Of a stretch of 15,150 bases of DNA, positions 7,761-12,992 are shown piece by piece. The notes beneath the pieces were generated by a model, which saw nothing but the letters and a program-made list of their open reading frames with translations, was not told where the DNA came from and ran no database searches. The stretch is from an uncultured Clostridium sp. GTDB taxonomy: Bacteria > Bacillota > Clostridia > Lachnospirales > Lachnospiraceae. The position numbers and the translations under genes were made by a program. The DNA is taken from contig URUX01000049.1 in the NCBI GenBank assembly GCA_900551135.1, forward strand, positions 1 to 15,150, read 5' to 3'. How positions within the stretch are numbered: the stretch's first letter is position 1; each line of letters begins with the position of its first letter.

Positions 7761-8606
7761 TTATACTCCTGAGTAAGCAGAGAAACCACCGTCAATGGGG
7801 ATTACCGTACCGGTAATAAATCCGGCTGCATCATTGTTTAACAGGAACAGGGTTGCTCCGTCTAATTCGCTGACTTCGCCGAAGCGATCCATAGGAGTCG
7901 CTGCCAGAATCTTTGCAGTTCTTGCAGTAGGAGTGCCATCTTCATTAAACAGCAGTCTTTCATTCTGCTTGGTTACGAAAAATCCTGGTGCGATAGCGTT
8001 TACACGAATACCCACTTTGGAGAAATGAACTGCCAGCCACTGGGTAAAGTTGCTGACTGCTGCCTTTGCGCCGCTGTATGCAGGAATCTTGGTCAGTGGA
8101 GTATATGCATTCATGGAGGAAATATTCAAGATGCTGCATCCCTCTCTGCCAATCATGTCTTTTGCAAATACCTGGCTTGGAAGCAGGGTTCCGATAAAGT
8201 TTAAGTTAAATACAAATTCCACACCCTTCTGGTCTAAATCAAAGAAGGATACTGTATCTGCCTCAATATCACCAGGTTCAAAATACTCTTTGGTGGTATT
8301 AGCCTTAGCATTGTTGCCGCCTGCTCCGTTTACCAGAATATCACAGGGACCGAAGTCCTTTAAAATTGCTGCATGTGCTTCTTCCAGGCTTTCTTTCTCT
8401 AATACATTGCACTTATATCCTTTTGCAGTGTATCCGTCAGCAGTAATAACGTCAGCCTGTGCCTGTGCTGCATCCAGATTTAAATCCAGAAGCGCCACCT
8501 TTGCTCCTGCCTTTGCCAGAGTGTGGGCTAATGATCCGCAGATAACCCCGCCTGCTCCAGTAATTACCAATACTTTTCCAGTTAAATCAGTACCAAATAC
8601 TCCCAT
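7761..8606 (-). CDS. uxuB: SDR-family D-mannonate oxidoreductase (fructuronate reductase)
   Basis: A 281-residue short-chain dehydrogenase. The nucleotide-binding turn is TGAGGVICG (16-24), NGAGG follows strand four (93-97), and the catalytic residues are Ser163/164 in NISSMN with Tyr177 and Lys181 in YSGAK. A long insertion after NGAGG (about residues 98-128) and the segment FNLNFIGTLLPSQVF are traits I associate with the SDR-type mannonate oxidoreductases of Firmicutes, which interconvert D-fructuronate and D-mannonate with NAD(P)H in hexuronate breakdown. I chose the ATG at 8606, which has a GGGAG box; the open frame extends further to 8747, but across the promoter region. It is monocistronic, with its own promoter and terminator; uxuA is not in this window. 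A different sugar-alcohol or ketogluconate SDR is the main alternative. Confidence 0.8.
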   Translation of the reverse strand: MGVFGTDLTGKVLVITGAGGVICGSLAHTLAKAGAKVALLDLNLDAAQAQADVITADGYTAKGYKCNVLEKESLEEAHAAILKDFGPCDILVNGAGGNNAKANTTKEYFEPGDIEADTVSFFDLDQKGVEFVFNLNFIGTLLPSQVFAKDMIGREGCSILNISSMNAYTPLTKIPAYSGAKAAVSNFTQWLAVHFSKVGIRVNAIAPGFFVTKQNERLLFNEDGTPTARTAKILAATPMDRFGEVSELDGATLFLLNNDAAGFITGTVIPIDGGFSAYSGV

Positions 8607-8649
8607 AATTATTCTCCCTTCTTCATCGGCTCTCGTTTTGTATGATTCC

Positions 8650-8668
8650 ATTATAACAGGATTCCTGT
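8650..8668 (-). promoter_or_regulatory. uxuB -10 box with adjoining 13-bp palindrome
   Basis: The minus strand has a perfect TATAAT at 8650-8655 about 45 bases before the uxuB start. No good -35 lies at normal distance; a TTGACC (8679-8684) is 23 bases away, too far. The perfect palindrome ACAGGA-T-TCCTGT (8656-8668) fills the spacer next to the -10. It is a candidate operator for the divergent AraC regulator or another uronate regulator. Confidence 0.5.
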
Positions 8669-8698
8669 GAAATTCTATGGTCAACCTTGTGATATACA

Positions 8699-8727
8699 TT
8701 GCAAAAGTTGCGGTCACTCGGTATAAT
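8699..8727 (+). promoter_or_regulatory. Probable sigma-A promoter of the araC-type gene
   Basis: TTGCAA (8699-8704, 4/6 match), a 17-base spacer and a perfect TATAAT (8722-8727), about 38 bases before the ATG at 8765. It is divergent from the uxuB promoter, with the two -10 boxes about 67 bp apart. Confidence 0.72.
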
Positions 8728-8764
8728 AAGGCTAGATGAACTATCACATTATGGAGGCGGCCAC

Positions 8765-9673
8765 ATGAAAAAACAACTCCCCATGGAATTTATTACCAGA
8801 CAATACATGGACAGACAGGAATTTGAACTTTTCTATTACAGCGATAACAGTCCGGAAACCGGAAAAGTAGAACTACACGCCCATGATTTCTATGAATTTC
8901 TTTTCTTTCTGGAGGGGGATGTTACTTATGAAATCGGTGAAAAACGGTATTCTTTGCATTCCGGCGATTATCTGCTGATTCCTCCCGGTCTGTCTCATCG
9001 GCCGCGATTTGGATCTTCTCATAGAAATTACCGGCGTTACGTACTGTGGATCAGCCCTGAATTTTACGAAAAGGCCCACCGCCACAGCCCCAATCTGACC
9101 TATGGTCTGGACTATGCCAGAGAGCATCACGCATACCGGTTCTCCACCGATTTTCTGCTTTGCCAGGAATTGACCGGCCGCCTTGCAGATTTACTGGTAG
9201 AATACAGAACTGACCAGCCTTTTCGCGATACTGCTGTCTGCCTTATGCTGCTGTCCTTCCTCCTGAAATTAAATCGAATCCTGTATGATAATCTGCACCA
9301 GAAGAAGACCATTTATGAGAATGCACTCTATATTAATATCTGCGATTACATTAACCAGCATTTGGATGAAGATCTGAGCCTGGATAAACTGGCGTCTTTT
9401 TTCTTTGTCAGCAAGTACCATATTTCCCATGTTTTCAAAGATAATATGGGAATTTCCCTGCATCAGTATATTTTAAAGAAACGCCTTCAGGCATGCAAAA
9501 ATGCCATACTCTCCGGCCAGCCTGTCAATCAGGTCTGTCAGCAGTGCGGATTTGCCGACTATTCCACCTTCTTTCGGGCCTTTAAAAAAGAGTATGGCAT
9601 CTCTCCTAAAGAATTATATCGAGAATTTCAACTGCAGCATTCTCACACCAACGCCAGCGTCCCATTCCAATAG
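8765..9673 (+). CDS. AraC-family transcriptional regulator with N-terminal cupin
   Basis: A 302-residue one-component regulator. The N-terminal half is a cupin-like sensing fold, with HAHDFYEFLFFLEG (38-51) and SGDYLLIPPGLSHRP (66-80) as the paired cupin motifs and histidines typical of sugar-sensing AraC proteins. The C-terminal AraC domain (about 188-288) has two helix-turn-helix motifs: LSLDKLASFFFVSKYHISHV and VCQQCGFADYSTFFRAFKKE, followed by YGISPKELY. I chose the ATG at 8765, which has a GGAGG box 7 bases upstream, over an in-frame TTG at 8699 that overlaps the promoter -35. It is divergent from uxuB and is probably its activator. Its 3' end overlaps the ribF 3' end by 31 bp on opposite strands, and I see no clear terminator for it. 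The inducer is unknown; a uronate or ketouronate is a reasonable guess. Confidence 0.93.
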   Translation: MKKQLPMEFITRQYMDRQEFELFYYSDNSPETGKVELHAHDFYEFLFFLEGDVTYEIGEKRYSLHSGDYLLIPPGLSHRPRFGSSHRNYRRYVLWISPEFYEKAHRHSPNLTYGLDYAREHHAYRFSTDFLLCQELTGRLADLLVEYRTDQPFRDTAVCLMLLSFLLKLNRILYDNLHQKKTIYENALYINICDYINQHLDEDLSLDKLASFFFVSKYHISHVFKDNMGISLHQYILKKRLQACKNAILSGQPVNQVCQQCGFADYSTFFRAFKKEYGISPKELYREFQLQHSHTNASVPFQ

Positions 9674-10584
9674 GCTCTGGCCTTCTCCTTATCCCTGGCA
9701 ATCTGGGCTTTCAGTTCTTCCAGGTTTTGAAACTTTTTCTCTGGACGAAGCTGTTGAAACAGCCTTACTTCAATGTACTGTCCATACAGATCTCCATCAT
9801 AATCCAAAAGGAAGGTCTCTGCGCCTACCGGATTCTCTCCGGTAATGGTGGGCTTTCTTCCTATGTTTGTAATGCCGCCGTAAATCCTGTCCCCTGCTGT
9901 CACACTGGAAATATACACACCAAAAGCCGGAAGATATTTTTCCGGCGGCGGAAGCAGATTGGCCGTCGGAAATCCCAGTCTGCTTCCTCCAATGCCGTTT
10001 CCATGGACAACGATTCCGTGGATCGAATACGGCTCTCCCAAAAGCTGGTTGGCCTTTTCGATTTCCCCTTTATCCAGCATTTCCTTCACATAGGTACTGC
10101 TGATGTCACGATGGCAGTCCTGCTCTTTTTCAATAATTTCTGCTGTATAGCCGTATTTGGAAGCCAGCTGTTTCAGCAGTTCGGCATTCCCTGCCCGTTT
10201 ATAGCCAAATCCGCAGTCCGTTCCCGCCACTATGGCTTTTCCATTCATCTGCCCTACCAGAATTGTCTTCACAAACTCCTCTGGTTCCATATGGGAAGAC
10301 TGGCTGTCAAAAGGGTATTCTACCAGATAATCAATCCCGCTTTTTGCCAGGCTGGTACGCCGTTCTTCGTTGGTCGTGATTACCTTTAACGGAACGCCTC
10401 CCACTACAGAACCAGGCGCTGTTGCAAAGGTAAAAACCGCTGTCTTACAGCCTTTTTCTGCTGCCAGCTGTCTCATGGCAGACATGAGTTTCTGGTGGCC
10501 TCTGTGACGGCCGTCAAATTTTCCAATGCTTACGACAGTAGGTTCTTCTATCTGAAAATCTTTTCTTCCTGTAATGTACTCCAT
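9643..10584 (-). CDS. ribF: Bifunctional riboflavin kinase / FAD synthetase
   Basis: A 313-residue cytoplasmic enzyme of normal length that phosphorylates riboflavin to FMN and adenylylates FMN to FAD. The N-terminal nucleotidyltransferase half shows VVSIGKFDGRHRGHQ (17-31), CGFGYKRAGN (124-133) and ISST (161-164). The C-terminal riboflavin kinase domain (about 182-305) has HGNGIGGSRLGFPTANL (194-210), GVYISSV, GGITNIGRKPT (236-246) and AETFLLDYDGDLYG with the likely catalytic Glu256. Some residues differ from the common motif forms: Lys at 22 and Arg at 26 in the FDG motif, and Tyr-Val-Lys after ISST where an Arg-containing triplet is usual. It ends the infB-rbfA-nrnA-truB-ribF series, 23 bases after truB, and overlaps the convergent araC gene by 31 bp. 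No FMN riboswitch is present before it. Confidence 0.95.
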   Translation of the reverse strand: MEYITGRKDFQIEEPTVVSIGKFDGRHRGHQKLMSAMRQLAAEKGCKTAVFTFATAPGSVVGGVPLKVITTNEERRTSLAKSGIDYLVEYPFDSQSSHMEPEEFVKTILVGQMNGKAIVAGTDCGFGYKRAGNAELLKQLASKYGYTAEIIEKEQDCHRDISSTYVKEMLDKGEIEKANQLLGEPYSIHGIVVHGNGIGGSRLGFPTANLLPPPEKYLPAFGVYISSVTAGDRIYGGITNIGRKPTITGENPVGAETFLLDYDGDLYGQYIEVRLFQQLRPEKKFQNLEELKAQIARDKEKARAYWNGTLALV

Positions 10585-10607
10585 GCAGCTTTTCCAATCC
10601 TTCCGGT

Positions 10608-11534
10608 CTAGGCCTCTGAATTTAAAAACATCTTCCAGGGCTTATAAAACCGCCTTTCCATTTCGTACCGGTAAATCCCCATAAAGCGCCCTGTACTGTC
10701 ATACACGCGGATGGTCTCTCCGTCTTCTGGCCAGCTGCCCATCTGCATATCTTCCTGCCATACAAGTTCTTCTGCTTTTAAAGGATTTCCGTTTTTTACC
10801 AGACTGTCTGCCTCTGAGTCAGTCCTGGCTGCCGGATAAGAAGAAAACATTTCTTCTACCGGGACGATTTTTTCTTCAAGGGTTCCCTGATCCCTGGCTG
10901 CTTCAATCTGATCCAGGGTCAGGGCGTTTTTGTCCGTAAACCGTTCTACCTGAATCCGTTTTAGTCCTTCCATGCAGCCGCCGCAGCCCAGCTTTTCACC
11001 AATATCACTGCAGAGCGTGCGGATATAGGTTCCCTTGGAACAGCTGACGGTCATCCACACCCTCGGAAGTTCTATGCGGGTTACTGTAAGATTTAAAATC
11101 TTTACCGGTCTGGCCGCCCGTTCTACTTCTTTTCCAGCCCTGGCCAGTTCGTACAGCTTTTTGCCATCTACTTTCAGAGCCGAATACATAGGCGGAATCT
11201 GATTATAATCTCCGATAAAACTCTCTGCTGCTGCCTGAACTTCTGTCTCAGATACCGTTACCGGGCCGTTTTCCAGAACCGTTCCCGTGGTATCCTGGGT
11301 ATCGGTAATGGTTCCTAAAAGCATGACTGCTTCATAGGTCTTAGACTTGTCTGTCAGCATATCGCACAGACGCGTTGCCTGCCCCAGGCATACAGGCAGC
11401 ACCCCTTCTGCAGCCGGATCAAGGGTGCCGGTATGACCGATTTTTTTCTGTTTTAAAATGCCTCGCAGCCGGGCAACTACGTCATGGGACGTATAACCCG
11501 GCTCTTTGTATACATTGATTACTCCGTGATACAT
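10608..11534 (-). CDS. truB: tRNA pseudouridine(55) synthase TruB
   Basis: A 308-residue enzyme that makes pseudouridine at position 55 in the T-loop of tRNAs. The N-terminus has the family block GVINVYKEPGYTSHDVV, then KIGHTGTLDPAAEGVLP with catalytic Asp39. Further landmarks are IPPMYSALKVDGKKLYELAR (about 107-126), CSKGTYIRTLCSDIG (about 164-178) and a C-terminal PUA-like tail. The ATG at 11534 lies inside nrnA, whose stop is at 11519, so the genes overlap by 16 bases; a GGAG box 8 bases before the ATG sits in the nrnA coding end. This overlap and the tight spacing to ribF indicate one operon with translational coupling. Confidence 0.97.
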   Translation of the reverse strand: MYHGVINVYKEPGYTSHDVVARLRGILKQKKIGHTGTLDPAAEGVLPVCLGQATRLCDMLTDKSKTYEAVMLLGTITDTQDTTGTVLENGPVTVSETEVQAAAESFIGDYNQIPPMYSALKVDGKKLYELARAGKEVERAARPVKILNLTVTRIELPRVWMTVSCSKGTYIRTLCSDIGEKLGCGGCMEGLKRIQVERFTDKNALTLDQIEAARDQGTLEEKIVPVEEMFSSYPAARTDSEADSLVKNGNPLKAEELVWQEDMQMGSWPEDGETIRVYDSTGRFMGIYRYEMERRFYKPWKMFLNSEA

Positions 11535-12487
11535 GGGACGCTCTCCAACTGTTTTTCGATGTGCAGGGACAGATTATTGACCACATCATAGAGATTCCCT
11601 GACATGGTACAGCCGGCTGCCCTGACATGACCGCCGCCTCCAAAATACTGGGCAATCCTGCTGACATCCAGACAATGATTGGATCTCATGCTGATCTTAA
11701 ATTCGTGAATACCGGTTTCGTACATAAAAATAGCGCACTCTACTCCATCGGTAATCCGAAGCTGATCTACAATACCGTCTAAATCTTTACTGGTAACGCC
11801 ATAAAACTCCATATCCTTTGCCCGAACCACGCTGACGATGCATCTTCCGTCTAAAAACCGGATGCTTTCCATCAGTGCACGGCCCAGAATCTGGTTCTGG
11901 ACATAGGTCTTTCTGTAAAATGTCCCGTCAATGATACTTCCAAAATCAATTCCTTTGTCCATCAGCTTTCCGGCAACCGCCATGGTTCTGCTGGTGGTGT
12001 TGCTGTGTTTAAATACTCCGGTATCATGAATGATTCCGGTATAAAGACATTCTGCGGTCTCCCTGGTGATTTTTTCATCTTCTAACTGGCCGTAGAGGAC
12101 TTCACAGGTAGCGCTGGCAGATGAATCTACCACATTTTTCTTAGCATACCCCTGATTGGTAATATGGTGATCCAGACAGATACTGTCTGTACTGCTGATC
12201 AGATATCCTGCAAAATTACCCAGCCGTTCTATATCGCTGGCATCCAGACAGATACACAGATCATAAACCTTATCGGTCTTTTCTGTCTGAATTTTGTCAA
12301 AATGCTTCATATAAGAAAACTTCTCTACTTTTTCTTCCAGATATAAATCCGTTTCAATCTGGGGATAGACCGTATCCAGATAGTTATACAGTCCGACACA
12401 GGCGCCAAAGCAATCTCCATCCGGATGAACATGTCCTAAAATCACTGCTGTTTTTACGCCCTCCAGGGCCTGGGTTAATACGCTCAT
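11519..12487 (-). CDS. nrnA: DHH-family oligoribonuclease / pAp phosphatase
   Basis: A 322-residue DHH/DHHA1 phosphoesterase. The metal-binding motifs are in order: GHVHPDGDCFGA (18-29), CLDASD with Asp82, CLDHH (104-108), and IIHDTGVFKHS with Asp155. The C-terminal DHHA1 domain carries GGGGHVRAAGC (283-293). NrnA-type proteins degrade 2- to 5-mer RNA to mononucleotides and hydrolyse 3'-phosphoadenosine 5'-phosphate in the cytoplasm. The gene lies between rbfA and truB, a common arrangement in Firmicutes. An AAAGGAGAG site precedes the ATG at 12487. It could equally be called RecJ-like, but length and motif set fit NrnA. Confidence 0.93.
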   Translation of the reverse strand: MSVLTQALEGVKTAVILGHVHPDGDCFGACVGLYNYLDTVYPQIETDLYLEEKVEKFSYMKHFDKIQTEKTDKVYDLCICLDASDIERLGNFAGYLISSTDSICLDHHITNQGYAKKNVVDSSASATCEVLYGQLEDEKITRETAECLYTGIIHDTGVFKHSNTTSRTMAVAGKLMDKGIDFGSIIDGTFYRKTYVQNQILGRALMESIRFLDGRCIVSVVRAKDMEFYGVTSKDLDGIVDQLRITDGVECAIFMYETGIHEFKISMRSNHCLDVSRIAQYFGGGGHVRAAGCTMSGNLYDVVNNLSLHIEKQLESVPCITE

Positions 12488-12533
12488 GGGGATCTCTCCT
12501 TTCCAACATGATGCCTGTAAAAGCCGTCTTTGT

Positions 12534-12926
12534 TTATTCTTCTGTCTCTTCTTCCTTATCGGCTGAATGGTTCAGATCCTTTGTTACCTCATCAATCAGA
12601 TGAGACATGGCAACGCCATATTCAATGGACTGATCCAGAATAAATTTAATCTCCGGAGTATTGCGCAGGTTTACTCTGCGGGCCAGTTCTCTGCGGATAT
12701 AGCCCTCTGCGCTCTTTAATCCCTGAATCGTAGCTTTTGCAGATTCTTCATTGCCCAGAACGCTGATATATGCCTTGCAGTATTTTAAATCCGGGGTCAC
12801 CTCTGCCGAAACCACGGTGGTCATGGGATGAATCCGCGGGTCTTTTACATCCCCGCGGATGATCTCACTGAGTTCACGCTGTACTTCCATGTTGATTCTG
12901 GTATTCTTAATGCTGTTTTTACGCAT
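12534..12926 (-). CDS. rbfA: 30S ribosome-binding factor RbfA
   Basis: A 130-residue single-domain protein that binds the small ribosomal subunit and helps mature the 5' end of 16S rRNA. RINMEVQRELSEIIRGDVKD near the N-terminus and the later segment RVNLRNTPEIKFILDQSIEYG are family landmarks of the KH-like fold. The last residues are Glu-rich (DKEEETEE), as is usual. It follows infB by 66 bases and has a GAGGAG site before the ATG. The 66-base gap holds a short direct repeat, TTCAGCAAAC occurring once fully and once as a near copy, but no terminator. Confidence 0.96.
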   Translation of the reverse strand: MRKNSIKNTRINMEVQRELSEIIRGDVKDPRIHPMTTVVSAEVTPDLKYCKAYISVLGNEESAKATIQGLKSAEGYIRRELARRVNLRNTPEIKFILDQSIEYGVAMSHLIDEVTKDLNHSADKEEETEE

Positions 12927-12992
12927 ACTGCTCCTCGCTTTCTGTTTGCTGAAACGGTTTGCTGAAGGCTCCGCCCCGCATGAAGCTGGAAC

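Noticed and set aside
7604..7795. 63-residue minus-strand open frame between uxuB and the kinase
   Set aside because: It spans the uxuB C-terminus, the uxuB terminator and the kinase promoter, and its translation has no recognisable features.
12927..12992. Possible terminator or promoter between infB and rbfA
   Set aside because: Only a short direct repeat is present, with no stable hairpin plus T-run and no convincing -10/-35 pair.
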